This document shows positions 27,720 to 37,276 of a stretch of DNA of 64,000 nt, piece after piece. The first letter of the stretch is position 1, and every line of letters begins with the position of its first letter. The notes below the pieces were generated by a model. That model was given only the letters and a program-made list of their open reading frames with translations, did not search any database and was not told where the DNA came from. The DNA is taken from the NCBI GenBank assembly GCA_029565685.1, contig JAKQNR010000024.1, forward strand, positions 124,001 to 188,000, in the 5' to 3' direction. This DNA comes from a bacterium (GTDB lineage Bacteria > Zhuqueibacterota > Zhuqueibacteria > Residuimicrobiales > Residuimicrobiaceae). A program made the translations under genes and the position numbers.

Positions 27720-28744
27720 GTGGAGCTCTGGATCTTAACACGATGTGGTTTTTTCTGGTAGGCGCGCTGTTTGCCGGCTATGCCATACTGGATGGGTTCG
27801 ATCTCGGCGTCGGCGCCTTGCACCTCTTCACCCGCGGGGATGAACATCGCCGCATTCTAATCAACGCCATCGCGCCGATCTGGGACGGCAATGAGGTGTG
27901 GCTGGTCGCCGGCGGCGGCGCGCTCTTTGCCGCATTCCCAAACGTCTATGCCACCGCTTTTTCAGGATTCTATATCGCCTTTATGCTGCTGCTCTTCTGC
28001 CTGATCTTCCGCGCCGTTTCCATCGAATTCCGCAGCAAGCAACCCATGGCCTGGTGGCGGACCTTCTGGGACATCAGCTTCAGCGTCAGCAGCCTGCTCG
28101 CCGCCCTGCTGATCGGCGTCGCCCTCGGCAATATCGCCCGAGGAATTCCGCTCGACAGCGAGGGCGCGTTTCACGGCTCTTTCTGGAGTCTGCTCCATCC
28201 CTACGCCCTGTTGGTGGGCGTGTGCACCGTGGTGCTGTTTCTCATGCACGGTTCGATCTTTCTGGTGATGAAAACCGAAGGCCCTTTGCAGAAACAAATT
28301 CTCTCTTGGACCAAACCCGCGATCATCGCCTTTATCGGCTGCTATCTCGCGCTCACGCTGTCCACGTTCGTGACAGTGCCGCACCTGGCCAAGGCGTTCT
28401 TCAGCCGGCCGATCCTCTATCTGGTCGCGCTGATCAATCTGCTCGCCATCATCAACATTCCGCGGCAGATGAAAAGAGGACGCCCGCTGCGCGCCTTTTT
28501 TTCGAGCGCAACGACCATGTTGACCTTGCTGCTGCTCTTCGGCGTCAGCGCCTACCCTCATCTGATTTATTCCCATCCGCTGGCGGCAAACAGTCTGACG
28601 ATTTACAACGCCGCCTCCTCCACCAAAACACTGTGGATCATGCTGATCATCGCGGCCTGCGGCCTTCCCTTGGTGCTCGTCTATACGACGAGCATCTACT
28701 GGATCTTTCGCGGCAAGGTCAGACTGGATGAACACAGTTATTGA
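27716..28744 (+). CDS. cydB: Cytochrome bd quinol oxidase subunit II
   Basis: 342 residues with about eight membrane helices. GYAILDGFDLGVGALHLF near the N-terminus and APIWDGNEVWLVAGGGALFAAFPNVYAT (shown in part) are signature CydB segments. Together with CydA it makes a high-affinity terminal oxidase for low oxygen or oxidative stress. It is translationally coupled through ATGA. No cydX or cydDC gene is adjacent. The C-terminus IYWIFRGKVRLDEHSY is typical. Confidence 0.95.
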   Translation: MSGALDLNTMWFFLVGALFAGYAILDGFDLGVGALHLFTRGDEHRRILINAIAPIWDGNEVWLVAGGGALFAAFPNVYATAFSGFYIAFMLLLFCLIFRAVSIEFRSKQPMAWWRTFWDISFSVSSLLAALLIGVALGNIARGIPLDSEGAFHGSFWSLLHPYALLVGVCTVVLFLMHGSIFLVMKTEGPLQKQILSWTKPAIIAFIGCYLALTLSTFVTVPHLAKAFFSRPILYLVALINLLAIINIPRQMKRGRPLRAFFSSATTMLTLLLLFGVSAYPHLIYSHPLAANSLTIYNAASSTKTLWIMLIIAACGLPLVLVYTTSIYWIFRGKVRLDEHSY

Positions 28745-28832
28745 GAGAAAAGGAGGGTTCAAGGCCGTCAACAAACAGCAGCGGAGAAAAAAACCGGCAA
28801 GGGGTTCAACAAGATGAGCCGGGGCTTCTGGG

Positions 28833-28858
28833 GCGGGAGTGGAATAATCCACCCCCGC
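28833..28858 (+). terminator. Strong hairpin between convergent cydB and yjbQ
   Basis: GCGGG-A-GTGGA and TCCAC-C-CCCGC form an 11-bp stem with one A-C mismatch and loop ATAA. No T-run follows on either strand, so it would act, if at all, as a barrier hairpin rather than a classic intrinsic terminator. Confidence 0.45.
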
Positions 28859-28878
28859 ATCAGCGGACGGGTAAGAGA

Positions 28879-29295
28879 TCATTCCCCCATGACTTTAATG
28901 ACAAGCCGTTTGCGGCGTCGACCGTCGAACTCGGCGTAATAGATCTGCTGCCAGGGCCCCAGGTCCAGGCGGCCATGGGTGATCGGCACGATCACCTGAT
29001 GATGGATGAGCAGGCTCTTCAGGTGCGCATCGCCGTTGGTTTCCCCGGTTCGATGGTGCTTGTAATCCTGCCTAAAGGGCGCCAGGCGCTGCACCCACTC
29101 ATCGATATCCTCGATCAATCCAGGTTCGGCGTCGTTGACATAGACCGCCGCCGTGATGTGCATGGCGGAAACCAGCACCATCCCTTCTTGCACACCGCTT
29201 TTAGCGACCACCGCCTCGACCTGATCGGTGAGATTGACGTACTCGCGCAAATTTTTACAATGAAACCAGAGATACTCGGTCGCCGTTTTCATCAT
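28879..29295 (-). CDS. yjbQ: YjbQ family (UPF0047) protein
   Basis: 138 residues, the standard size of this small family. [36 protein letters not shown] and [13 protein letters not shown] are the conserved blocks, with His residues forming a probable active site. E. coli YjbQ has secondary thiamine-phosphate synthase activity; whether this is the biological role is unsettled. The start codon follows the stop of the upstream gene with no gap, so they are cotranscribed. Confidence 0.93.
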   Translation of the reverse strand: MMKTATEYLWFHCKNLREYVNLTDQVEAVVAKSGVQEGMVLVSAMHITAAVYVNDAEPGLIEDIDEWVQRLAPFRQDYKHHRTGETNGDAHLKSLLIHHQVIVPITHGRLDLGPWQQIYYAEFDGRRRKRLVIKVMGE

Positions 29296-29814
29296 TCACA
29301 CCATATACTCTTCATCCAGCAGCAAGGCTTCCCGCTCGAACAAAGATTGATTAATATTGTCGATAAAGTCTTGAACGTGGAGAAAATGGTCCTCGATGAC
29401 GGCCTTGTGCAATGGATGACTGTTCAATGCCACGAATTCCAGAGCCAGCTTTTCCATTTCGAGAATCATCGCTCGTTCGAACTCGTACACCCGCTGCAAG
29501 CGGCGATCGGCAAGCCGCTCCTGGGAAAAGAATCCTCCCCCCAGATAAGTCGGTGTAGCCAGACTCTGATAAATCGTACCGAGCTTGCGCCGGGTGCTCA
29601 AGATGAGCTCCTGCAGCCGCGGCTGATCTTCAGGCAGAGCGGTCTGCGGGGCGGACTCGAGACTCTTGAGCAACGCCTTGATCCGTTGCTGCAAATGTTG
29701 TCGGATTTTAAGGTCCGTGCCCTCTCTTTGCAGGCTTTGCTCATAGCCTTCGTAGCCGGCGATGAATTGAGAAAGCGCTTGCATCGAGTTCATGGCTAAA
29801 GAGGGGTTCTCCAT
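29296..29814 (-). CDS. Hypothetical helical protein
   Basis: 172 residues, charged and predicted almost wholly helical, with no signal peptide or membrane segment. No family was recognised. The C-terminal half (FERAMILEMEKLALEFVALNS and FLHVQDFIDNINQSLFEREAL) looks like an antiparallel helical bundle. A good ribosome site (CAGGAG) lies seven bases before the ATG. The stop abuts the yjbQ start, so it is the first gene of a two-gene unit. Confidence 0.75.
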   Translation of the reverse strand: MENPSLAMNSMQALSQFIAGYEGYEQSLQREGTDLKIRQHLQQRIKALLKSLESAPQTALPEDQPRLQELILSTRRKLGTIYQSLATPTYLGGGFFSQERLADRRLQRVYEFERAMILEMEKLALEFVALNSHPLHKAVIEDHFLHVQDFIDNINQSLFEREALLLDEEYMV

Positions 29815-30023
29815 AGGGACTCCTGGATTCGAAAAAAGACGGTAAATTGGCGCCCGAATCGCTTTCCTTTACCGAATGGGATTATGTGCAGTGGATGATG
29901 GCGTAGGCGAAGACAAGTATATGGTCAACCGATCTCTATCTTCAAAAAGGGTAGACAGCAGATAATGTGGGTTTGTGGCAAGAGTAATTTATAAAGGATT
30001 GAACTAAAAGTCAACATCTTTCG

Positions 30024-31970
30024 TTAGGGGGTGGCCCGATTGACCAGCTTGTAAATTTCCGCCTCGACGAACAGGGCGAACAGGGCGCCATCCAGCTTGC
30101 CCCCTTTGACCTCCTCCTCGAGAATGGCCAGGGCTTTATCCGGCGGAACCGCCTTTTTATACGGTCGGTCCCATGCGGTGAGCGCGTCATAGATATCCGC
30201 TATAGCCATCATTTTCGAAGGCAGAGGGATCTGCTCGCCCGGCAGGCGCCGAGGATAGCCGGTTCCATCAAGCTTTTCATGATGCGCATAGGCGATCAGC
30301 GGCACCTCCCGCAGATGCGCCGCCCAGGGGATGCGGCTGAGAAAGTTATAGGTGTGGGTCACGTGCGATTCTATTTCCTGCCGCTCCTTTTCGCTCAGGC
30401 TGCCGCGGCTGATGGACAGCAACTGTATTTCATCGGGGTTTAACAAGGGGGTGGCATCCTCCTCATCCTGCACAATTTTATGTCCCAGATCAGAGAGATG
30501 CGATCGGTCGCTCTCCGCTAAAACACGCGGCTCGTTGGCCTCGAGGATGAACTGTAAAAGGCCGTCCAGATCCTGCAGCTCGCTCATAAACCGCTGGTCT
30601 AGACGGCTGAGGATGGTCTGGACCTGTTTCGCATCCCGGGACAGCAAAAAGGAAATTTTCTCGCGTGAAGTTTTAGCTTCCAGCATCTTTTTTAGATAGC
30701 GGAAACGCAGCTTGATCATCTCCAGCTGTTCCGGATAGAGCTTTTTCGCTTTTACCAGCACATGTTCACGCACGCCGATCTTGCCGAAATCATGAAGCAG
30801 CGCGGCATATTTGACCTGCTGGAGATCATCCCGGCTGAAATGAACCGTGTGAAAGGGCGCGCGGTTCAAGCGATCGACCTGCTCCGCCATCGCCACCGTC
30901 AGAACCGCCACCCGCTCAGAATGACCCGACGTGGTCGGATCCCGTTGTTCGATGGCGTGCACCGAAGCCAAAATAAACCCTTCGAACAGCCGCTTGATGT
31001 CCTCATACAACCGCATGTTTTCGATGGAAACCGCCGCCTGACCAGCCAGGGAGGAGGCCAGCTCTACACAGCGATCATCAAATGGCACGATCGCCGGACT
31101 CGCGTCCGACGAGGCATTCGGTCGCTGTTTGCGATTGATGAGTTGCAGCACGCCGATCATTTCACCCTGATGGCTTTTCATGGGAATGCAAAGCACCGAC
31201 TGAGTATGATAGCCCGTGCGTTCATCAAAACTGCGGTTGTGCTGAAACTCGCTTCCCTCGGGCAGATGGTAGGCATCAGCGATGTTGAGCGGGTTGCCGG
31301 AGACCACCGCATAGCCCGCCATGCTCTGGCGCTGGATGGGCAGGACGAACTCCTGATAGTCGATGCGCAACGAATCGTTTTGCGCCAACTTGAAGCGCAG
31401 CTGTTTGTCCGCCCAGGGGTCTCCCTCTCGGCTGACCGCGTCCGGTATTTTTTCGATCAGATACAGACTGCCGGCGTCCGCAGCAGTGATCTCGCGCGCC
31501 TTGCTCAGGATCAACTCGAGCAATTTGATCGCATCGCGCTCTGCAGAAAGGGCTACGCCTATTTTATTCAGATCGGACAGTTCGCGGCTGCGCAGATCCA
31601 ACTCCTGTTGCAGGAAGCGCAACTGCCGGTTCATATCCAACTCTGCAGCCAGTTGCTGGATGGCGGAAAAGAGCCGCCAGCGCGTCAACGGCGTCTCCAG
31701 ATAGCGAACCCGCTGCGAAGAGAACTCTTCCGGCTCCTGTTCCGGGCCGATGAGCTGCAACAGACCGGCTTCTGCCGGCAATAAGTCAATATTCCTCACT
31801 GACCGCTGAACGCCATCCTCATCGAGGAGAATGATTTTGCATCCATCGGATCCGGAGTCGAGGGTCTGGACCAGTCGCCAATGGTTCGGGCCTTGAGCCA
31901 GAAGGCGCCGGACCTCTTGCTGATTTCGGCCCCCACGATAAACAATGTACACGGTTTGAGTGGTCGACAT
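30024..31970 (-). CDS. GAF and HD-GYP domain phosphodiesterase
   Basis: 648 residues. A GAF sensor domain spans about 140-320 (GAF signs: TAADAGSLYLIE and GVLQLINRKQ). The HD-GYP domain follows: HDFGKIG at 393-399 and HHEKLDGTGYP at 563-573. Enzymes of this type hydrolyse cyclic di-GMP (or cGAMP). About 110 residues (421-530), helical and charged, sit between the HD helix and the GYP loop where most members have about 20, so this is an enlarged form. No membrane segment is seen, so it senses a cytoplasmic ligand. It is the last gene of the long minus-strand run, four bases after the EamA gene. Confidence 0.93.
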   Translation of the reverse strand: MSTTQTVYIVYRGGRNQQEVRRLLAQGPNHWRLVQTLDSGSDGCKIILLDEDGVQRSVRNIDLLPAEAGLLQLIGPEQEPEEFSSQRVRYLETPLTRWRLFSAIQQLAAELDMNRQLRFLQQELDLRSRELSDLNKIGVALSAERDAIKLLELILSKAREITAADAGSLYLIEKIPDAVSREGDPWADKQLRFKLAQNDSLRIDYQEFVLPIQRQSMAGYAVVSGNPLNIADAYHLPEGSEFQHNRSFDERTGYHTQSVLCIPMKSHQGEMIGVLQLINRKQRPNASSDASPAIVPFDDRCVELASSLAGQAAVSIENMRLYEDIKRLFEGFILASVHAIEQRDPTTSGHSERVAVLTVAMAEQVDRLNRAPFHTVHFSRDDLQQVKYAALLHDFGKIGVREHVLVKAKKLYPEQLEMIKLRFRYLKKMLEAKTSREKISFLLSRDAKQVQTILSRLDQRFMSELQDLDGLLQFILEANEPRVLAESDRSHLSDLGHKIVQDEEDATPLLNPDEIQLLSISRGSLSEKERQEIESHVTHTYNFLSRIPWAAHLREVPLIAYAHHEKLDGTGYPRRLPGEQIPLPSKMMAIADIYDALTAWDRPYKKAVPPDKALAILEEEVKGGKLDGALFALFVEAEIYKLVNRATP

Positions 31971-31974
31971 GAGG

Positions 31975-32862
31975 TTAATCCGATCTGTTTTCAGAGACCA
32001 GGGTCAAGGCTATGCCACTTAAAATAACCACCCCGCCGGCTATTTTAATCCAGCCCACCGATTCGTGCAAAATCAAATAAGCCAGGATCGTGGCGCCGAT
32101 GGGCTCGGCCAGGGTCATGATGGATACCGCGGTGGCGGAAAAATGCTTCAGCGCCCAGTTCAGCGTGGTGTGACCGATGATTTGCGGAAATAGAGCGATC
32201 AAAAAAAACAATCCCACCGTTCGTGCTGGATATCCCCAGAGAGGATAGGCGAACAGGCCGGTGATCATCAGCGTGGCCGCAGCCGCGGCGGAATAGACCA
32301 GGCTGACGTAAAGGATCGTACTCATAACCGGCCGCAGCTTGCGTCCGATCAGCAGATAGCCGGCAGCGCCAAAGGCGCCGAGGACGGCGAGCGCGTTGCC
32401 CAGCAGAGAACTCTGCGCAGCCTGATAGTCGTGATGGCTGATGAAGAGGCTGCCGGCCAAACAGAGAACGATGCCCGCAAACAGCAGCGGCGCGCCTTTT
32501 TCCTGAAAAAAAAGAAAACTCCCGATCGCAACCAGGACCGGCGCGGTCTGTACCAAAACCACCGAGCTGGCGACCGAGGTGAACTCAAGAGAGGAAATCC
32601 AAGCTATAAAATGCAGGCTGAGGAACAATCCGGAAAAAACAGCCCATCGCGCCTGCGCATCGCTTATCCCCCTATAGGGCCGGCGCGTCCGGCTGAAGGC
32701 CAGAAACCCGTAGAACAGCGCGGCCAGGGTAAGGCGATAGCTGGCGATGACCAGCGCCGGCGCGTCGCACAGCTTGATCAAAACAGAGGAAACGGAAATC
32801 GAACACAAGCCCACAGCAAGCATCAGCAGCCTGGCGCTCCAGCCTTTCTTCAGGCCGATCAT
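31975..32862 (-). CDS. EamA/DMT-family transporter
   Basis: 295 residues with ten hydrophobic segments arranged as two EamA repeats. The second repeat contains LNWALKHFSATAVSIMTLAEPIGATILAYLIL (shown in part), the typical GxxxAxxxMTLEP-like stretch. Members export or import amino acids, nucleosides or other metabolites; the substrate cannot be read from sequence. The ATG overlaps the rnz stop (ATGA), so translation is coupled. Confidence 0.92.
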   Translation of the reverse strand: MIGLKKGWSARLLMLAVGLCSISVSSVLIKLCDAPALVIASYRLTLAALFYGFLAFSRTRRPYRGISDAQARWAVFSGLFLSLHFIAWISSLEFTSVASSVVLVQTAPVLVAIGSFLFFQEKGAPLLFAGIVLCLAGSLFISHHDYQAAQSSLLGNALAVLGAFGAAGYLLIGRKLRPVMSTILYVSLVYSAAAAATLMITGLFAYPLWGYPARTVGLFFLIALFPQIIGHTTLNWALKHFSATAVSIMTLAEPIGATILAYLILHESVGWIKIAGGVVILSGIALTLVSENRSD

Positions 32863-33794
32863 AGCGGCTCCCGGACCAGGACCGAATAGCAGTCATAATC
32901 CTGCGGCATTTCTGTTGCCGGAAAAATAGAGCGCGCGGATTCCAGCATCTCCATCTCTGACTGGTCGTCCTGGCGCCCGCTGATGTGGTAGAGATAGAGC
33001 TGTCGGCATCCGGCGGCTACGGCGCTTTCCGCCGCCTGCCGGCTGGTGCTGTGACCGGTCTCCTGGGCCAACATCTCCTGATCCGGATGAAAGGTGCTTT
33101 CATGAACCAGCACATCGGCATCCCGCGCCAGGATGCGCACGTTTTCGCAAGGCCGGGTATCGGTACAATAAGCAATAGTGCGTCCCCTCTGCGCCGGCCC
33201 TACCACCTCTTCCGGTCTGATGCGCCTGCCGTTCCACTCGACGGTTTCACCGTGAATAAGCGCGGTGCGCAGATCGTTGTTCGGAACGCCCAAATCTCGA
33301 GCGCGGTCGGCATCAAATTTGCCCGGACGATCGTGCTCGATAAAACGATAGCCGAAGCACGCTGGTCCGTGATCCAGCGGCAGCGATTGCACGGAAAAGC
33401 CCTCCAGCGTCCAGATCTGCTCCGCCTGCGGCGTGCAGGGAACCACGACCACCGGGAAGGACGCCTGGTGCTGCGTGACTTGATGAACCGTTTGCAGAAA
33501 AAGATCCAGTTCCACCGGTCCGAAGATGTAGAGCGGTTCGCTGCGCTTGAGCAGATGCTGTGAGGTGATCAGGCCGGGCAGCCCGAAAAGATGATCGCCG
33601 TGCAGATGACTGATAAAAATGTGGCGGATTCGAGCAGGGGAAAGGCCTGCTTGTTGCATCCGCATCTGTGTACCTTCGCTGCAATCGAACAGCGCCACCT
33701 GGCCGTCCAGGATCAGCGCCAGAGCGGGCAGCATGCGGCGCGGCGACGGCAAGGCCGCGCCGGTGCCCAGAAAAAGCAGTCGGATTTGATCCAT
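32859..33794 (-). CDS. rnz: Ribonuclease Z (tRNA 3' endonuclease)
   Basis: 311 residues, the bacterial short form. It cleaves 3' trailers of tRNA precursors. The zinc motif SHLHGDHLFG places ligands at His63, His65, Asp67 and His68. LFLGTGAALPSPRR at the N-terminus and the AxDTRP-like CTDTRPCENV segment are family marks, and VHESTF plus GHSTSRQAA follow. The exosite arm lies near 155-180. It is the fifth gene of the seven-gene run. The tRNA-Arg here has an encoded CCA, so Rnz would be needed mainly for tRNAs that lack it. Confidence 0.95.
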   Translation of the reverse strand: MDQIRLLFLGTGAALPSPRRMLPALALILDGQVALFDCSEGTQMRMQQAGLSPARIRHIFISHLHGDHLFGLPGLITSQHLLKRSEPLYIFGPVELDLFLQTVHQVTQHQASFPVVVVPCTPQAEQIWTLEGFSVQSLPLDHGPACFGYRFIEHDRPGKFDADRARDLGVPNNDLRTALIHGETVEWNGRRIRPEEVVGPAQRGRTIAYCTDTRPCENVRILARDADVLVHESTFHPDQEMLAQETGHSTSRQAAESAVAAGCRQLYLYHISGRQDDQSEMEMLESARSIFPATEMPQDYDCYSVLVREPL

Positions 33795-33800
33795 GGCCGC

Positions 33801-34454
33801 CTATCCCGCGGTCTGGGTCGGCTTGCCCTTTTTACCGAATTTATTTTCTGTACCGTTCAACAGCCGCCGGATGTTGCTGCGATGGGTGTAGATGATCAAC
33901 AGCGCAGCAAAAAAACTGAAATAATACAACGTGGCCGAGATCGGCCGGCTGCCGCTGTATTTAAGAATGCTCAATACAACCGGAAAGGCGACCGCAGCGC
34001 TGATGGAACTGATCGAAACGATGCGCGTGAGGGCCAGCACTAACAGGAAAACCACAAAGCAGATCAGCACCACCAGCGGCGGGTAGAGCGCCAACAGAAC
34101 GCCCGCCGCGGTGCCGACGCCCTTGCCGCCGCGAAATCCGGCGAACACCGTCCAGATGTGACCGATGATCGCCGCCAGGCCGCCGAACAGGCAAAGGGTG
34201 TCCTGCGGAAGGACGGCGGCGGAGAAAGCCAGCCGAGGCAGCCAGATGGCGGCGACGAATCCCTTGAACGCATCCATCAGCATGACAAACAGCCCGGGTT
34301 TCCAGCCGAGCACGCGGAACACATTGGTTCCGCCCGCATTGCCGCTGCCATGCTGGCGGATATCGATGCCGCGCATCAGCTTGCCGACCACCAGAGCGGT
34401 CGGCAGAGAACCTAAAAGATAAGCAAGGAGTAGAACCAATAGGACCAGAAGCAT
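33801..34454 (-). CDS. plsY: Acyl-phosphate glycerol-3-phosphate acyltransferase
   Basis: 217 residues and five to seven membrane helices. PlsY transfers an acyl chain from acyl-phosphate to glycerol-3-phosphate, the first step of phospholipid synthesis. Motif 1 is GSGNAGGTNVFRVLG (36-50), and GFRGGKGVGTAAG forms the phosphate loop. The C-terminal tail of about 25 residues (GTENKFGKKGKPTQTAG) is basic and cytosolic. An AAGGA site precedes the ATG. The upstream gene encodes a fatty-acid-kinase-like fusion that could supply acyl-phosphate. Confidence 0.96.
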   Translation of the reverse strand: MLLVLLVLLLAYLLGSLPTALVVGKLMRGIDIRQHGSGNAGGTNVFRVLGWKPGLFVMLMDAFKGFVAAIWLPRLAFSAAVLPQDTLCLFGGLAAIIGHIWTVFAGFRGGKGVGTAAGVLLALYPPLVVLICFVVFLLVLALTRIVSISSISAAVAFPVVLSILKYSGSRPISATLYYFSFFAALLIIYTHRSNIRRLLNGTENKFGKKGKPTQTAG

Positions 34455-34480
34455 ACTATTTTCCTTTTTTTAACCGCGGA

Positions 34481-36304
34481 TCAAACCCGCAATTGATGAG
34501 CGGGATCTCCCAGGATGGCCACCGCGATGCTGCCGATGCCGGCATGCAGCCCCAACGCCGGCGAGGCCTCCACGATCGGGATATCCTTGCCCGGAAAAAA
34601 ATTTCGTATTCGGTCACGGAACCATTCAGCGCGCTCTTCATTCAATGCGTGTGCGATCTGAATGCGCGGATCCACAACCTGTTCGGCATACTGAATCGAC
34701 AACCCAACCGTTTTTTTCCACAAACGCTTCAAGCCGATGACGCGACCGGCCTCGATGATGCGGCCCTCAGAATCCAGGCTGATGATCGGCTTGACGTTCA
34801 TCAGTGTGGCCAGCAGGCCGCGCGATTTGGTCAAACGCCCGCTGCGCATGAGATAGTGCAGCGTTGGAATGCAGACAAAAAGACGGGAGTGGGCGATGGC
34901 AATATGCAGCCTGCGCGACACGTCCTCGTGATTGAACCCCTGTTCAATCAACCGGCCTGCCTCGGCCACCAGAAGCCCCAATCCGACCGAAGTCGTCCGC
35001 GAATCCATCACCTCGATTTTAATGCGCTGTGCAAACGAACGGGCGGCGGTCTGCGCTGCATTCAGGGTGCCGCTCAACGCACCCGAAAGATGCAGAGAGA
35101 TGATAGATTGAAACCGACCTGCCAGGGCTTCATAGATCGCTAAATAGCTGGCTGGCGAGGGCTGAGAGGTGCTGATGCGCGGCTGTCCGGCCTTCAGGGC
35201 GCGATAGATTTCCCGAGTAGAGATCTCCACCCGATCCAGCAGAGTCTTCTCTCCCATCATCACCTGTACCGGCACTACCTGAACCCGATAGCGATGCAGG
35301 GTCTCCTCAGGAAGATCGCAGGTGGAGTCGGTGACCAGCGCAATTCGTGGTTCGGTGTCGCGTGCAAGCGCGGCGCTGTGTTGACCGCGCATATCTTCGA
35401 TTTTGGTGTTGCTGACCGGTCCCCATTGCGCCGCCTGGGCAAAAACCGCCTGCGGGTCATTGGTGTGAATATGCACCCGCCACCTGCGGCCGCTGGAAAC
35501 GATGATCAGCGAATCGCCGAAGCCGTTCAACTTATCCTGCACCGTGGCGCGCTGCAGCGCTTCCGCCTCGAGCAGAAACTCGGTGCAGTAGCGGAACCGG
35601 ATCGTGCCGTGCGCTTTGCGCAGATGAAATCCTTTGATGCGTTCGCCGAGATGCAGGCCGGCTTTCAACGCCGCCACTTTGCCGGAACTGATGAAATCGC
35701 TCAGCCCTTCCAACAGATGAACGAATCCCTGAGCCCCGGCGTCGACCACGCCCGCTTTTTTCAACACTTTTAATTTCTGCGGAGTTTCTGCCAACGAGAT
35801 CCGGGCCCGCTGCAACGCGTCTTGCAGCAGCGCCACATAATCGGACTCGATTTCTGCCTGCTGGTTCAGTTGTTTCGCCCAGTCCTGCATAACCGTCAGA
35901 ATAGTGCCCTCGCGCGGATTGCTCAGGGCCTCAAAAGCCCGCTCCACTGCCACGTGCACCGCATCGGCAAAGGCCTGGCTCGACAGCCTTTCCCGGCCTT
36001 CACAAGCGTCAGCCAGACCGGAAAAAAATTGCGCCAGAATGGCGCCAGAATTGCCACGGCTGCCCTCCAGGGCGCCGTCTGCGATGGACCGACAAACCTC
36101 AGAGAGCGAACCATCCTGACAGGCCGCGGCGCGGTCGATGATCGCATGCATGGTGGCGGCCATGTTGGTGCCGGTATCGCCATCCGCCACCGGGAAAACG
36201 TTGATTTCATTCAACTCCTCCCGCATGTCAAGGATGCGCTGAGCCGAAACGATGATGGATCGTTTCAGCCTGCGACCGTCTATGTAACGTATTCGAATGT
36301 TCAT
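34481..36304 (-). CDS. DAK2-DegV fusion, fatty acid kinase-like
   Basis: About 607 residues. The N-terminal 200 residues are a DAK2/DhaL domain with the nucleotide motif NVFPVADGDTGTNMA and GSRGNSGAILAQFF. A linker of about 110 residues follows. The C-terminal 290 residues are a DegV domain: IALVTDSTCDLPEE, STSQPSPASYLAIYE and SLHLSGALSGTLNAAQ, which form the fatty-acid pocket in FakB. In FakA/FakB systems the two parts are separate proteins that phosphorylate fatty acids; here they are one chain. plsY lies 26 bp downstream. A TTG at 36322 is an alternative start. Confidence 0.88.
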   Translation of the reverse strand: MNIRIRYIDGRRLKRSIIVSAQRILDMREELNEINVFPVADGDTGTNMAATMHAIIDRAAACQDGSLSEVCRSIADGALEGSRGNSGAILAQFFSGLADACEGRERLSSQAFADAVHVAVERAFEALSNPREGTILTVMQDWAKQLNQQAEIESDYVALLQDALQRARISLAETPQKLKVLKKAGVVDAGAQGFVHLLEGLSDFISSGKVAALKAGLHLGERIKGFHLRKAHGTIRFRYCTEFLLEAEALQRATVQDKLNGFGDSLIIVSSGRRWRVHIHTNDPQAVFAQAAQWGPVSNTKIEDMRGQHSAALARDTEPRIALVTDSTCDLPEETLHRYRVQVVPVQVMMGEKTLLDRVEISTREIYRALKAGQPRISTSQPSPASYLAIYEALAGRFQSIISLHLSGALSGTLNAAQTAARSFAQRIKIEVMDSRTTSVGLGLLVAEAGRLIEQGFNHEDVSRRLHIAIAHSRLFVCIPTLHYLMRSGRLTKSRGLLATLMNVKPIISLDSEGRIIEAGRVIGLKRLWKKTVGLSIQYAEQVVDPRIQIAHALNEERAEWFRDRIRNFFPGKDIPIVEASPALGLHAGIGSIAVAILGDPAHQLRV

Positions 36305-36322
36305 GGGATTCGCCGAATTCAA

Positions 36323-37276
36323 TCAGGAAACTGCCGCCCCGGTTTCAGGGGACGGTGGAATGAGGGCGGATATCTCTGCGGCCAGGGTGCCGGCCATGGC
36401 CAACCGCAGCTGTGTTTCCAAATAGCCGCGCGGTGTGCCCATGTCCAGCCTAAGTCCATCCACTTCGACCGCCAACGCGCCTTCCCGCTGGATCAAATCA
36501 GCCTGGGCCGTGGTCAGCTGTATTTCGCCCCGTTCGCGGAGATTCTGTCTGATGTGCTGCCGCAGGATGGCAAAGATCGTCGGGGTGAATAAATAGAGGC
36601 CAAAAAACGTCAAATAGCGGTCGTCCGCCAGACCGGTGGTGCGACAGTGCTGTTGGGCAAACGTGATCTCCGGTTTTTCAAAGACCGCAGCCGCCCGCCA
36701 CACTCTCGGGTGGTTCTGCAGCAAAGGCGTTCCGGCCACGGCGCCGAACAAATGCAGCGATGCGCCGGCTGTCTGTTGAACGCCGAATACCGATTGACCT
36801 GATTGTTCATGGACCGCCAGCAGCCTGCGGCTGCACCATCCCGGCTGTGGAGCGAGATACACATGATCTCCGAGCAAAAGCAAAAACGGTTCTTCTCCTA
36901 CCCACTCGGCTGCGCTGTACACCGCATGGCCGAATCCTTCGGCGCTCTGTTGAAAGACAAAGGAAAGTCGCGTGTGCATGCTCTCCAAAAGAGCGGATTG
37001 CTGCTGAATCCATGGCTTGTCCGGCAGGCTGTGCCGGTGCGCAAGTCCGGCAAAATGCTCCTTAAAGACCGCATCCGCACCAGGCTGCACCACCAAACAG
37101 ATCTCCTCCACGCCGGCGGCCAATGCTTCTTCCACCACCAGTTGAATGGTGGGCTTGGTGACGCCGTCGCGATCCACCAAAGGAAAAAGCTCCTTTTGCA
37201 CCGCGTTGGTGGCTGGATAATGCCGCGTGCCTTTGCCTGCCGCAGTGATGACGGCTTTGCGGATAATTTTTTTCAT
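36323..37276 (-). CDS. Nucleotidyltransferase, GalU-like
   Basis: 317 residues. The nucleotide-binding motif TAAGKGTRHYPATNAVQKEL (from residue 11) and PTIQLVVEEALAAGVEEICLV match the UTP-glucose-1-phosphate uridylyltransferase subfamily. The region LLLLGDHVYLAP carries the Asp for metal binding. The usual L at the third motif position is K here (GKGTR instead of GLGTR). The stop of the sugar kinase touches its start, which suggests kinase product as substrate (sugar-1-phosphate to UDP-sugar). The nucleotide and sugar are not proven. Confidence 0.85.
   Translation of the reverse strand: MKKIIRKAVITAAGKGTRHYPATNAVQKELFPLVDRDGVTKPTIQLVVEEALAAGVEEICLVVQPGADAVFKEHFAGLAHRHSLPDKPWIQQQSALLESMHTRLSFVFQQSAEGFGHAVYSAAEWVGEEPFLLLLGDHVYLAPQPGWCSRRLLAVHEQSGQSVFGVQQTAGASLHLFGAVAGTPLLQNHPRVWRAAAVFEKPEITFAQQHCRTTGLADDRYLTFFGLYLFTPTIFAILRQHIRQNLRERGEIQLTTAQADLIQREGALAVEVDGLRLDMGTPRGYLETQLRLAMAGTLAAEISALIPPSPETGAAVS

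Noticed and set aside
28741..29799. 352-residue plus-strand frame across yjbQ and its neighbour
   Set aside because: YjbQ on the minus strand is certain and the minus-strand neighbour has a good ribosome site. The plus frame has neither.
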